Shown here in pieces: positions 24,950 through 33,536 of a stretch of DNA of 64,000 nucleotides (the first letter of the stretch is position 1; the number at the start of each line of letters is the position of its first letter). The notes beneath the pieces are model-generated. The model saw nothing but the letters and a program-made list of their open reading frames with translations. It did not search any database and was not told the origin of the DNA. This DNA comes from CAWFFV01 sp963814985 (lineage in GTDB: Bacteria > Chloroflexota > Ktedonobacteria > Ktedonobacterales > Ktedonobacteraceae). The position numbers and the translations under genes are program-made. The DNA is taken from assembly GCA_963814985.1 (NCBI GenBank), contig CAWFFV010000013.1, positions 124,001 to 188,000 on the forward strand, in the 5' to 3' direction.

Positions 24950-25378
24950 ATGGAAATCAGAACTGGTGGGCGATCCGGCACAATAACGACAGCACAACAG
25001 GAAAAGCAGACGTTCAGTTGCCTCCTGAACACACATCGAATCACCATGATAACGCTGGCAAGAGAAGCCGGGCTTCCTCGAACGGTGCTGCATGCCATGC
25101 TGATGGGGAAGCCTGTCTTTATAGATCAAGCACACGCCGTGCTGACAGGTTTGAGCAGACTTACGGGCGTCACCTACACACTCCAGAATGTCCACATTGT
25201 ACTTGAGTCCCTCGGGGATACCACCATCCTGCGGGAGGTTGTGTGGCAACATCCAACACAACCAAGGAGAGTGACCAAGCAACCCGAACGAGTGGTTCAG
25301 AACAAGAAAAGAAGCATCAAGGACTCTCTCTTCGGGTTTCTTCTGGGAGGAGGATTACAATGGAAGGGGAACTATTAA
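24950..25378 (+). CDS. small protein with putative HTH segment, 142 aa
   Basis: Not recognised as a whole. The middle (LLNTHRITMITLAREAGLPRTVLHAMLMGKPV) fits a lambda-repressor-like helix-turn-helix: helix, Ala-Arg-Glu-Ala-Gly-Leu turn, recognition helix. The C-terminus is basic and ends in a short hydrophobic Gly-rich stretch. GAGGAG lies just before the ATG at 24950. The end overlaps the next small gene by 19 bases, so the two are translationally coupled. Confidence 0.6.
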   Translation: MEIRTGGRSGTITTAQQEKQTFSCLLNTHRITMITLAREAGLPRTVLHAMLMGKPVFIDQAHAVLTGLSRLTGVTYTLQNVHIVLESLGDTTILREVVWQHPTQPRRVTKQPERVVQNKKRSIKDSLFGFLLGGGLQWKGNY

Positions 25379-25494
25379 CATTATGGATCATCGCAACAAG
25401 CAATGGCCAGCAGCTCCTCGTATGGCTCTGCAAGCCGCTTGAAGATGGAAACGCTGCCAGCGGGCAAACTATTTGGTGGACAAGAGTATGCTAG
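25360..25494 (+). CDS. very small protein, 44 aa
   Basis: Supported mainly by an excellent ribosome-binding site (GGGAGGAGG, 6 bases before ATG 25360) and the overlap with the preceding gene. The product is rich in Trp and hydrophobic residues in its first half (LLTLWIIATSNGQQLLVWL). Function unknown. Confidence 0.5.
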   Translation: MEGELLTLWIIATSNGQQLLVWLCKPLEDGNAASGQTIWWTRVC

Positions 25495-25637
25495 ATTTCA
25501 GAGAGCATACTCTCTGCCTTCGCAACAAGGTAAGAATAAGGAGCTCCCAACTCCTAAATCATCCCAGTCTGATCACAGACTCCTCGGTCTGAGTGGGGCG
25601 ATGGACATTTTGGGAGATTCTAAAGGAGACAATTATT

Positions 25638-26318
25638 ATGCAAACAACGACACTCCATTTCCATAACAATGTCAGTCATGTTAATGAAAACAGAATCCTG
25701 ATCTTTCTTCAGCCAGTCAACCCGCAGGATACCTACATGTATGCTGCCTGGACAGTATTGAACCCTGCAATAGGAGGACATCAATCAGCTGTTCTTAGCA
25801 CCAGCTTCTCTGGAGCTGCTGCTGCGCTTGGTTCTACCGACTATACGGACCCCAAGCCATTGTCTCTAGGAACATATCCTTTACAGGTCATCAACCCGAA
25901 TAATCAGGGCTTGCTCATTGATGGAGAGGATACGAGTATCTCTTTGACACCCAACCAGGTGGGTTTGGAGAATCTAGCAGAGACACCCCCAACTCATATC
26001 AGTCTTCAGTGGTATGTCAACAACAATCTGACGGTGCAAACCAATAACACAGCGGTAAGTGCGTTGACACCTGGCTTTACGGCCACCTTTGAGTTACAGC
26101 AGTACGTTTACCTTATGCTTGGTCCGAAGCCGATCCAAGAACCATCGTATACCGTTCAAGTCTTCAGCAAAACCCAGCAGTTTGCGGTACCATCTTCTGT
26201 GAGCGATCTGTACTTTGAGGTATACACTGACCCAAAAACTGATGTGGATCAATTCAAGCAAGTCAGTGTATCTGACTACCAGCAAGCCATGCACAGAAGT
26301 CGGCTAGCAAGGGTATAG
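25638..26318 (+). CDS. unknown protein, 226 aa, beta-rich
   Basis: Not recognised. AAAGGAGA precedes ATG 25638 (an in-frame ATG at 25593 is weaker). The sequence is Asn/Gln/Thr-rich with a strand-turn pattern, low in Lys/Arg and Cys-free, without signal peptide or membrane segment. It looks like a beta-sandwich such as a structural, lectin-like or inclusion-type protein, though that is inference. It belongs to the 24.9-27.1 kb cassette and is followed directly by a family-A repeat, which separates it from the putative peptidase gene. Confidence 0.65.
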   Translation: MQTTTLHFHNNVSHVNENRILIFLQPVNPQDTYMYAAWTVLNPAIGGHQSAVLSTSFSGAAAALGSTDYTDPKPLSLGTYPLQVINPNNQGLLIDGEDTSISLTPNQVGLENLAETPPTHISLQWYVNNNLTVQTNNTAVSALTPGFTATFELQQYVYLMLGPKPIQEPSYTVQVFSKTQQFAVPSSVSDLYFEVYTDPKTDVDQFKQVSVSDYQQAMHRSRLARV

Positions 26319-26471
26319 GTAATTATTCAGGTCTCTTTTTCTGATTCCTCGGCGCCGTAGGCGCTTCGCAGGTTATTTTATGCGGGTTGTGGTGTTTGCG
26401 CTGCAAACACCGCAACCCGCATAAAATAAGAGCGAAGCCACCTGTGGTGGCGAGGGTACCTGAATAGTTAC
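26319..26471. repeat. family-A cloverleaf repeat, copy A2 (complete)
   Basis: The most complete copy: terminal inverted repeats GTAATTATTCAGGT and ACCTGAATAGTTAC enclose a small hairpin (GGCGCCGTAGGCGC), a central 27-bp stem (26373-26399 with 26403-26429, one G-T pair) and a CCACC/GGTGG hairpin. It begins at the base after the stop of the preceding gene. Confidence 0.9.
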
Positions 26472-26548
26472 CGAGTATAGATTTTTTTGACCAAAAGTTC
26501 CAAAAAGCGGCTTGAGAGATGAAATGTTAAGGAGGATACAGTACGACA

Positions 26549-27112
26549 ATGCCAAATAGAATTTTCATCGGACCAATCAGCTCTACAAACCCCTGCCTTT
26601 GGCTCGACGCCACTACTATCAGTAATGATCCTATTGTCTATCAGATAGCGACAAATGTTCCTGCTGGGAATCCCCAGAACTGGTTCATGGTCAACCAGTT
26701 CTGCTCAATTCTTGCGATCAGGCGGTTACAAGCCAGACGTCATGGCACTCCTCCATCTCCGTATGGGATCAATAATTTCAGCGATGAGGGGAAGATCGCA
26801 ATGGCAGAGAGACTGATCTGTTTTGCGAGTATGCAAGATCAGGTAAAGTACGCAATACAGGAACTTGGTGGCACTGAACAGTCCTTACAGCAGGTGGGGG
26901 GCGCAATAGCAGCAGGACAGTACCCTGTCGGTACGATGATATGGGCAGGTAGCAATGCCCACGTCACCGCCATCTACATAACAGGTTCAGCCGAATACGA
27001 ACACTATGACCCCGATACTGGATTGGCTAGCCCCGAGGAGAGCTCCCTATTCATTGAAATGATGACTTTATTGGGAAAGGACGCCTTCGTGGTGGCAACA
27101 CCATCGCACTGA
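26549..27112 (+). CDS. putative papain-like cysteine peptidase (C58-like), 187 aa
   Basis: A Cys-His-Asp order typical of the YopT/AvrPphB (C58) and related papain-like folds is visible: Cys in NWFMVNQFCSILAIRRL (about residue 52), His in WAGSNAHVTAIYI (about 144), and Asp in YEHYDPDTG (about 154), with the hallmark of a strand after His leading to a Y-D-P-x-x-G turn. No signal peptide. AAGGAGGA lies 12 bases before the ATG. Family assignment rests on this pattern only and might be wrong; C39- or transglutaminase-like proteases share it. Neighbours in the cassette are unknown. Confidence 0.5.
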   Translation: MPNRIFIGPISSTNPCLWLDATTISNDPIVYQIATNVPAGNPQNWFMVNQFCSILAIRRLQARRHGTPPSPYGINNFSDEGKIAMAERLICFASMQDQVKYAIQELGGTEQSLQQVGGAIAAGQYPVGTMIWAGSNAHVTAIYITGSAEYEHYDPDTGLASPEESSLFIEMMTLLGKDAFVVATPSH

Positions 27113-27244
27113 TCTCTCCAGGAGGATGGCGTTTTGCCTTCTGATTGACATAACCATGAGCAGATAACAAAGCGCTTATTAACACACTCTTTATAGCCGT
27201 AAGTACTTTTTATCATGCTCTTCTATCCGTTTACATCAATATGG

Positions 27245-27284
27245 TATACTGGCACTACTAAGCTTAAGCTTAGTAGTGCCAGTA
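27245..27284. promoter_or_regulatory. 38-bp perfect palindrome overlapping an extended -10
   Basis: 27247-27284 is a perfect 38-base palindrome (arms begin TACTGGCACTACTAAGCTT). Its first bases form the end of TATACT (27245-27250, preceded by TG), the extended -10 of the downstream kinase promoter. The transcript would start in the left arm. It could be an operator for a dimeric repressor, a 5' hairpin of the mRNA, or a bidirectional terminator. Confidence 0.65.
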
Positions 27285-27313
27285 TTTGATTTAAGCAAAC
27301 AGGAGAGACAGAG

Positions 27314-28915
27314 ATGACCAATTGGGTTGGATATCAGTTTGGAAACTACCAATTGACTCATCTCTTAGGGGAGGGGGCCTTCGCAAAAGTCTATTTGGGT
27401 CAGCATATTCATCTGGGTACCCAGGCTGCAATCAAAGTACTGGATACGCAACTTACTAGCGACGACCTGGAGAAATTTCGTACAGAGGCACGCACAATTG
27501 CCCGGCTGATACATCCCAATATTGTACGGGTACTGGAATTTGGCATAGAGGACAGAACTTCTTTTCTGGTAATGGACTACGCTCCAAATGGCACCTTGCG
27601 TCAGAGACATCCGAAAGGCCAACCTGTCCCATTAGCGACTCTTGTCTCCTACGTCAAGCAAATCGCAGACGCACTCCAATATGCTCACGACGCAAAACTC
27701 ATTCATCGTGATATTAAACCAGAGAATATACTGCTGGGAAGGAATGGTGAGCTACTACTTAGTGATTTCGGTGTCGCGCTCACCACACAAACTTCACGTT
27801 CCCAGAGTATACAGGAAGGCATCGCGGGAACAGTAACATACATGGCACCAGAGCAGTTACAGGGGAAGCCACAATTCGCGAGTGACCAATACTCACTAGG
27901 AATTCTTCTCTACGAATGGTTGTGCGGCGAGGCTCCCTTCAAGGGTCTACTTACTGAAATCTACTGCCAGCATATATCTGTAGCTCCCCCGTCATTACGT
28001 ATAAAAGTTCCATCTCTCCCCCCACAAGTAGAGCAGGTTGTTTTGACTGCCCTTGAAAAGGACCCTAGCAGACGTTTTCCTAGCATGAAGGCACTCTCAA
28101 GCGCTCTTGAGCAGGCCAGTTTCTCAGCACAAATCAGTAACATAGATATATTGAAACCATTTTCCCAAAAGGGCCAACCCATTATTTTGAGGGACGCTCA
28201 ACGCAACGTAGACCTTTCCCAACATTCCTCTCAAACTACTTTCATGGCACCTCAGTCACCACTACCAAAGACTAGACGTGCCTCTGTAGGCAAAACGCTC
28301 CTACTTGCTAGCTTCATACTGCTCATTGTATTAGGAGGGGCCGCTTTTGCTATGGTACAGGCCAACAGTAATGTAAATCCTCATATTGCTGCAAAGCCAA
28401 TAGTACAACATGTACCGACGCTGACGCCAAAGCCTACACCAACTCCGACTCAAGTTCCACCAGCGCAAGCTACGTTACCTGGCGTAGCACTTCCCATATC
28501 CTCTGTAGCAAACCATCTCTATATCTCAGCAGAACTGAGCTATAGCGGTAACAATTCTGGCATGTTACGCGCTCGTGCACCTCAGGCTGGTCCATGGGAA
28601 CAGTTTTATCTGAAAAGTTCTGGTCCTGGTGGTTGTGATAGCCTCATTGAACTTCAATCAGCTGCCAATGGCCTGTACGTTTCAGCAGAACTGGGCTATA
28701 CTGGTGCTAATTATGGCATGTTGCGTGCTCGCGCATCCCGCATTGGTTCCTGGGAACAGTTTTACCTCAGATGTCTACCCAACGGTATTGTTGCATTTCA
28801 ATCAGCTGCCAATGGCCTGTACGTTTCAGCAGAACTGAGCTATACCAGTGGTAACACTGCCATGTTGCGTGCTCGCGCATCCCGCATTGGTTCCTGGGAA
28901 CAGTTCTCGTATTAG
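27314..28915 (+). CDS. Ser/Thr protein kinase, membrane-anchored, with fascin-like repeats
   Basis: 533 residues. Kinase domain at 12-270: Gly loop LLGEGAFAKVYLG, Lys41 in AAIKVL, catalytic HRDIKPEN (Asp133), DFG, APEQ. A proline/serine juxtamembrane region precedes one transmembrane segment (about 328-350: LLLASFILLIVLGGAAFAM), then a Pro/Thr linker. Extracellular part: two and a half tandem repeats of about 45 residues (NGLYVSAEL-YTG-N-GMLRARASRIGSWEQF) of the fascin-type beta-trefoil kind, probably sugar or surface binding. Repeats two and three are almost identical in DNA, pointing to recent duplication. The last repeat stops early, so a complete three-lobed trefoil is lacking. GGAGAG precedes the start. 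Confidence 0.92.
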   Translation: MTNWVGYQFGNYQLTHLLGEGAFAKVYLGQHIHLGTQAAIKVLDTQLTSDDLEKFRTEARTIARLIHPNIVRVLEFGIEDRTSFLVMDYAPNGTLRQRHPKGQPVPLATLVSYVKQIADALQYAHDAKLIHRDIKPENILLGRNGELLLSDFGVALTTQTSRSQSIQEGIAGTVTYMAPEQLQGKPQFASDQYSLGILLYEWLCGEAPFKGLLTEIYCQHISVAPPSLRIKVPSLPPQVEQVVLTALEKDPSRRFPSMKALSSALEQASFSAQISNIDILKPFSQKGQPIILRDAQRNVDLSQHSSQTTFMAPQSPLPKTRRASVGKTLLLASFILLIVLGGAAFAMVQANSNVNPHIAAKPIVQHVPTLTPKPTPTPTQVPPAQATLPGVALPISSVANHLYISAELSYSGNNSGMLRARAPQAGPWEQFYLKSSGPGGCDSLIELQSAANGLYVSAELGYTGANYGMLRARASRIGSWEQFYLRCLPNGIVAFQSAANGLYVSAELSYTSGNTAMLRARASRIGSWEQFSY

Positions 28916-28985
28916 AATCTAGAGCAACCAAACAAAGCTTCAGCGCCTTGCTGGCAAATCTTTTTATCTAATTATCATTCAATAA

Positions 28986-29107
28986 GTAACTATTCAGGTC
29001 CCTTTCCCTGATTCCTCAGCGCCGTAGGCGCTTCGCAGGTTGTTTTATGCGGGTTGCGGTGTTTGCGGCGCAAACACCGCAACCCGCATAAAACAAGAGC
29101 GAGCCAC
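28986..29107. repeat. family-A repeat, copy A3 (3' end lost)
   Basis: GTAACTATTCAGGT left end, small hairpin AGCGCCGTAGGCGCT, then a perfect 27-bp stem (29041-29067 with 29069-29095, single-base loop). It breaks off after GCGAGCCAC. Its central stem equals that of A2 apart from one base. Confidence 0.88.
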
Positions 29108-29128
29108 GAGTATTTCTCATACACCATA

Positions 29129-29157
29129 TTGACAGGCGTCTAACGTTAATCTACACT
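29129..29157 (+). promoter_or_regulatory. sigma70-type promoter of kinase-phosphatase gene
   Basis: TTGACA (29129-29134), 17-base spacer, TACACT (29152-29157), 59 bases before the 29217 start codon. Confidence 0.7.
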
Positions 29158-29216
29158 AGAGCACATGCTATATTGAAACACACTTTTGCTAAATTCACCG
29201 TGATAAGAGAGATGCT

Positions 29217-31163
29217 ATGCCGCAATGCCCTAATCCGCGATGTCAGGCCGACTATCCACCAGGAAGCGTTCAATGTACCAATCCGTTCTGTCAGTGCCTC
29301 CTGCCAGAGGCTATCGTAGCAGGTCGCTATCGCATCGAAACATTAATAGGACTTGGAGGGATGGGAGCCGTCTATCGTGTCAGTGATACCTTTGAGACGG
29401 AACAGGTAGCACTAAAGATCTTATCACTGGTGAATAGCGCCATAGATACTCCAACAGGGATAGAGCGTTTCCGTCGTGAGGCTCGCTATGCTCACCAGAT
29501 ACGCCATAAAAATATTGTGCCCGTCTTGAATTTTGGTCAGGATGGTACTCTACTCTACCTCGTAATGCCCCTGGTAACTGGTGGCACGCTGAAAGAGCTC
29601 CTCAATACAGAGCATCCCTTACCAACACAACAAGCACAACGCTACCTGAACGATCTTGCGGACGCCATCGATGCTGTTCATGCACACCCACAACAAATCG
29701 TTCACCGCGACATCAAGCCCTCCAACCTGCTTATTCATCAGGACGATGGACGCTTAATGGTGGCAGATTTTGGCATTGCTCGCGCTATGCAACAGGAAAA
29801 AGCACTGACACAACGCGGCTGGTCTCTCGGTACAGAGCACTATATCGCTCCCGAACAAGGACAGGGAAAAGCTGAACCTGCCAGCGATATCTATGCCATA
29901 GGGGTGGTAGCCTATCAAATGTTTACCGGACTGCTCCCCTTCCAGGCCGTAGTGAAAAGCCGTGCATCTGAACTCCCCACACCCAGTACATTAAATCCCG
30001 TGCTCCCCCCTGCAATAGATGCCATCATCCTGCGAGCAATGGACATTGAACCATCCAAACGGTATACATCGGCACGAGCTTTTGCAGATGCTCTCAATGA
30101 TGCCCTCTCAGGCGAGGACATAGGGTCGGATCTCACTATTGCCGATACCATGCTTGCCACAAGCAATGCCAATGTCATTGTACGCACCGTCATTCCAGAA
30201 AATCCGTGTGGGAAGTGTGGGCATGAAAACCGCAGAACTTCGAACTTCTGTCGTTATTGTGGACATAACTTATTTGATACTTCACCACTGGAGGCTGACG
30301 TTTGCCAGGTTGGTTATGTGAGTGATAGAGGACGACATGCACAGGACAATGAGGATATGTTGCTGGTAGTACAGGGCCTTTGTATTAATCTTGCGCCTCC
30401 ACCACGTTCCTTTAGCCTGCTTGCAGTAGCCGATGGTCTGCGCGGCATCCAGGGAAAATCGACAGGGGGACACGAAGCGAGTCGATTGGCGATAGAGACT
30501 GTAGCAGATGTGTTATTACCGCTTCTGACCACAACTGCATCACGCTCCCATACTCAATCAAGACCGCACAGCAACACCTCATCTTCAGAAGGTATTCATC
30601 AGCCAAGTCGTCCTTCGCCAACACTTCCACCAGCTGAGATAGTATTGGAACAGTGGATAAAAGATGCGGTACGACAGGCCAATCAGGTGATTTATCACTG
30701 CAATGCTGACTACGAGACGACAATGGCAAGCACATTGACAATTGCGATGATCTACAAACACCGTCTCTATGTAGCAAGCATGGGCGATAGCCGCGCCTAC
30801 CGCTATAATACACACACAGGTATACACCGCATCACCAACGATCACACCATTGCGGCAAGTCTCGTCGAAGCTGATCTCTTACAACCAGATGAAATATATG
30901 AGAGCGCAAAACGCCATCAACACTATCGTTACCTGGGACATACCTATCAGGTGCCTATCGATTTTTTTCAATGTGAGGTCGAAGCGGGGGATCTCATCTT
31001 GCTTTGCACTGATGGACTCTGGCATATGGTACGTGACGAACATCTTGCGGATTTGCTGGCCTCAGGCGGCGATCCACAAAAATTAGTCTATATATTAGTG
31101 GAAGCAGCTAATACTGCTGGTGGCGAAGGAAATATAAGCGCCATCGTGGCAAGAGTGCAATAA
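29217..31163 (+). CDS. Ser/Thr kinase fused to PP2C-type phosphatase, with two zinc ribbons
   Basis: 648 residues in one frame. N-terminal zinc ribbon (Cys 4, 9, 20, 25), then a kinase domain (about 38-295: GLGGMGAVYRV, Lys67, VHRDIKPSNLL, VADFGIARA, IAPEQG). A second zinc ribbon (CGKCGHENRRTSNFCRYCG, near 335) leads to a PP2C domain (about 360-645: DRGRHAQDNEDM, VADGLRG, VASMGDSRAYRY, LLCTDGLWHMV). The last PP2C metal position, usually Asp-Asn, is Gly-Asn (EGNISAIV), so full metal binding is in doubt. A single chain thus has opposing activities, kinase and phosphatase. No transmembrane segment, so cytoplasmic. Kinase and PP2C are normally separate genes in bacteria. Confidence 0.93.
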   Translation: MPQCPNPRCQADYPPGSVQCTNPFCQCLLPEAIVAGRYRIETLIGLGGMGAVYRVSDTFETEQVALKILSLVNSAIDTPTGIERFRREARYAHQIRHKNIVPVLNFGQDGTLLYLVMPLVTGGTLKELLNTEHPLPTQQAQRYLNDLADAIDAVHAHPQQIVHRDIKPSNLLIHQDDGRLMVADFGIARAMQQEKALTQRGWSLGTEHYIAPEQGQGKAEPASDIYAIGVVAYQMFTGLLPFQAVVKSRASELPTPSTLNPVLPPAIDAIILRAMDIEPSKRYTSARAFADALNDALSGEDIGSDLTIADTMLATSNANVIVRTVIPENPCGKCGHENRRTSNFCRYCGHNLFDTSPLEADVCQVGYVSDRGRHAQDNEDMLLVVQGLCINLAPPPRSFSLLAVADGLRGIQGKSTGGHEASRLAIETVADVLLPLLTTTASRSHTQSRPHSNTSSSEGIHQPSRPSPTLPPAEIVLEQWIKDAVRQANQVIYHCNADYETTMASTLTIAMIYKHRLYVASMGDSRAYRYNTHTGIHRITNDHTIAASLVEADLLQPDEIYESAKRHQHYRYLGHTYQVPIDFFQCEVEAGDLILLCTDGLWHMVRDEHLADLLASGGDPQKLVYILVEAANTAGGEGNISAIVARVQ

Positions 31164-31178
31164 TGACAATAACATGTA

Positions 31179-32684
31179 TTACTCCATCATTGCGGCTAGC
31201 GGGAGAGTAACCACAAAGGTTGATCCTTGTCCTACCTGGCTTTCAACCGTGACAGTTCCTCTATGGGCACGTACTACCCAATCAACGATTGCCAGACCGA
31301 GGCCAGATCCACCCACCGCCTTTGAGCGCGCTGGATCTGCACGATAGAAGCGCTCAAAGATATGCTCCATATCTTTTTGAGCCATTCCAATACCGGTATC
31401 CTGCACAATGAGGTGCGCATGTGAGGCACAAGCCTCGACAGAAAGCGTTACGCTGCCTCCCGCATTAGTATAAATCAGTGCATTATCCACCAGACTCATC
31501 ATCACCTGGATCAGGCGTGCCGCATCTCCCAGGATAGTTGCCTCGGCAAGTTTGCAGATACATAGCGTAATCTTGCGTTCAGAGGCCAACGTAGCAAGAC
31601 TTTCCACCACATCAGCCGCCAGCAGATCAAGCCGTACGGGTTCTTGATCCAGCTTTATCTGTCCTTCATCCACACGTGCCAGAGCCAGAAGGTCATTGAT
31701 AAGCCGTCCCAGATGCTCAGACTCCGCATTCACTTCCTGCAATACCGTCACATAGTCCTCAATTGATGCAGGTTGTGAAAGGGCAACTTCGGTCATGCTA
31801 CGAATAACTGCAGCAGGAGTACGTAGTTCATGCGAGGCATCTGCCACAAAGCGCCGTTGTTGAATAAAAGCCCGTTCCAACCGTCCTATCATCTGATTGA
31901 AAATGATGGCAAAATCTTGTACCTCATCTTTTGCCAGAGGGACAGGAACACGCTGATGTAAGTCTTTTATACCAATCTCACGAGCAGTATGCGTCAGGCG
32001 ATGAATGGGTTCGAAGGCTCGACCAGATAACCAGTAGCTTCCCATAGCACTCAAAGCAAGCAGAAACGGGGTAATGAGCAACAGATCAATCGCAATTTGC
32101 TGTAGTGTGGCATTTAATCCGGCCAGAGACTGTCCCATCTGTATAACACCAATAATTTTTTTCCCATCAACCAGCATGGTGCTATACAGTCGGATAGGTT
32201 GCTCTCTCGCTCCATAAATTGTACCACGCCATGGAACGCCTTTCAGCGGTCGGGCTACGCTGTCTGAGGGCACTGTCAGTTTGTTAAAGTTAGAAGTCCA
32301 GTAAACTGCCTTCCCTGATCTATCCAGGACACGTACCAGGATATTTTTGCTTGTGGCCTGTCCTCCACTAGCATTTGTATTGACATCAGGGTTTGCGCCA
32401 TCATCGCCAGATGAATCAACAAGAGCGGCTGTCGCATCAAGCTCAGGTAGTTCATCAACCACATCATCCACAATAATCCGTCCACGGCGAAATGTAATAC
32501 CTTCCGCCACCTGCTGAGAGCGGAGTTGCAGGGTTGTATCAAAACTTGAGGCCAGTAATTGTTGGAGTGACGTATACAAGGTAATACAAAAGAGCAGCAC
32601 AAGTGCAGCGGAGACAACCGTATACCACCATGTTAACTGCACACGAATACCTGGTGGAGAGAGTTTCCACAAATGCCTGGTCAT
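31179..32684 (-). CDS. membrane sensor histidine kinase (HAMP)
   Basis: 501 residues. Two transmembrane segments (about 15-37 and 195-215) flank an extracellular sensor region of about 155 residues, followed by HAMP, HisKA (FVADASHELRTPAAVIRS, His285) and HATPase_c (N-box MSLVDNALIYTNAGG, DTGIGMA, IFERFYRAD, GGSGLGLAIV). It is of the OmpR-partner (EnvZ/CssS) class. The start codon overlaps the stop of the response regulator gene (TAATG), so regulator and kinase are one operon. The catalytic core is complete. Stimulus unknown. Confidence 0.93.
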   Translation of the reverse strand: MTRHLWKLSPPGIRVQLTWWYTVVSAALVLLFCITLYTSLQQLLASSFDTTLQLRSQQVAEGITFRRGRIIVDDVVDELPELDATAALVDSSGDDGANPDVNTNASGGQATSKNILVRVLDRSGKAVYWTSNFNKLTVPSDSVARPLKGVPWRGTIYGAREQPIRLYSTMLVDGKKIIGVIQMGQSLAGLNATLQQIAIDLLLITPFLLALSAMGSYWLSGRAFEPIHRLTHTAREIGIKDLHQRVPVPLAKDEVQDFAIIFNQMIGRLERAFIQQRRFVADASHELRTPAAVIRSMTEVALSQPASIEDYVTVLQEVNAESEHLGRLINDLLALARVDEGQIKLDQEPVRLDLLAADVVESLATLASERKITLCICKLAEATILGDAARLIQVMMSLVDNALIYTNAGGSVTLSVEACASHAHLIVQDTGIGMAQKDMEHIFERFYRADPARSKAVGGSGLGLAIVDWVVRAHRGTVTVESQVGQGSTFVVTLPLAAMME

Positions 32685-33358
32685 TACGCTGGTTCCTTGA
32701 GTTGATAGCCAGCCCCACGCACCGTACAGATCACATCTGGCTCATTCTGGTCACAAAGTTTACGTCGCAGATAGCGAATATAGACATCAATGACATTGGA
32801 CAAATGCCCGGTATCTCCATCCCATACATGTTCAGCAATCATAGAGCGACTCAGGACTTGATGGGGGTGACGCATGAAAAATTCTAGCAGGGCATACTCC
32901 TTATTGCCCAACGTGATGACACGCTCACCACGTCGCACTTCATGAGTACGCGTATCCAGAATAATGTCCATAAATTGTAGAGTTACGGTCTTAACCTGAC
33001 TTTCTCTGCGCAGCAAGGCCCGTACTCGCGCCTCCAATTCGCTCAGGGCAAATGGCTTGACAAGATAGTCATCTGCTCCCAGGTCCAATCCCTGCACGCG
33101 ATGATCAATTTCACCCAGGGCTGTAAGCAGTAAGATAGGCATGGTCTTCCCCTGTTGACGTAATTGCTTACACACCTCAAAGCCATCAAGACTCGGTAAC
33201 AACACATCTAGAATGATCAGATCATAGGGTGTCGCAGTTGCCAGCAATACAGCATCTTCCCCATCCGCCACCAGATCAACAGCATAATGACTGCCTTCCA
33301 ACCATTTCTTCAGACTAGGACCCAAACGTGGATCATCCTCAACTACCAAAATTCGCAT
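32684..33358 (-). CDS. OmpR/PhoB-family response regulator
   Basis: 224 residues from the start at 33358. Receiver domain with acidic pair EDD (7-9), phospho-acceptor Asp51 in LIILDVLLP, Thr in LLLTAL and Lys in DDYLVKPFA. A winged-helix DNA-binding domain of the Trans_reg_C type follows (LTLGNKEYALLEFFMRHPHQVLS..., VDVYIRYLRRKL). An upstream in-frame extension to 33487 has no ribosome-binding site and no similarity. Pairs with the kinase gene that overlaps its stop codon. Confidence 0.94.
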   Translation of the reverse strand: MRILVVEDDPRLGPSLKKWLEGSHYAVDLVADGEDAVLLATATPYDLIILDVLLPSLDGFEVCKQLRQQGKTMPILLLTALGEIDHRVQGLDLGADDYLVKPFALSELEARVRALLRRESQVKTVTLQFMDIILDTRTHEVRRGERVITLGNKEYALLEFFMRHPHQVLSRSMIAEHVWDGDTGHLSNVIDVYIRYLRRKLCDQNEPDVICTVRGAGYQLKEPA

Positions 33359-33536
33359 GAGTATGTTTGCTCTCTCTTCTAATTTAGATGGATAGTGATG
33401 ATCTGGTCTTGACTGAACATATTTGAGGAAGAGCCGACCGTATTGGTTGCTACACCACCACGACTCCTGCAGGATGCAAACAACCAATCCGATACTTCCT
33501 AGTGTAGAATCTCATCATTAGATGAAGATGAATTTA

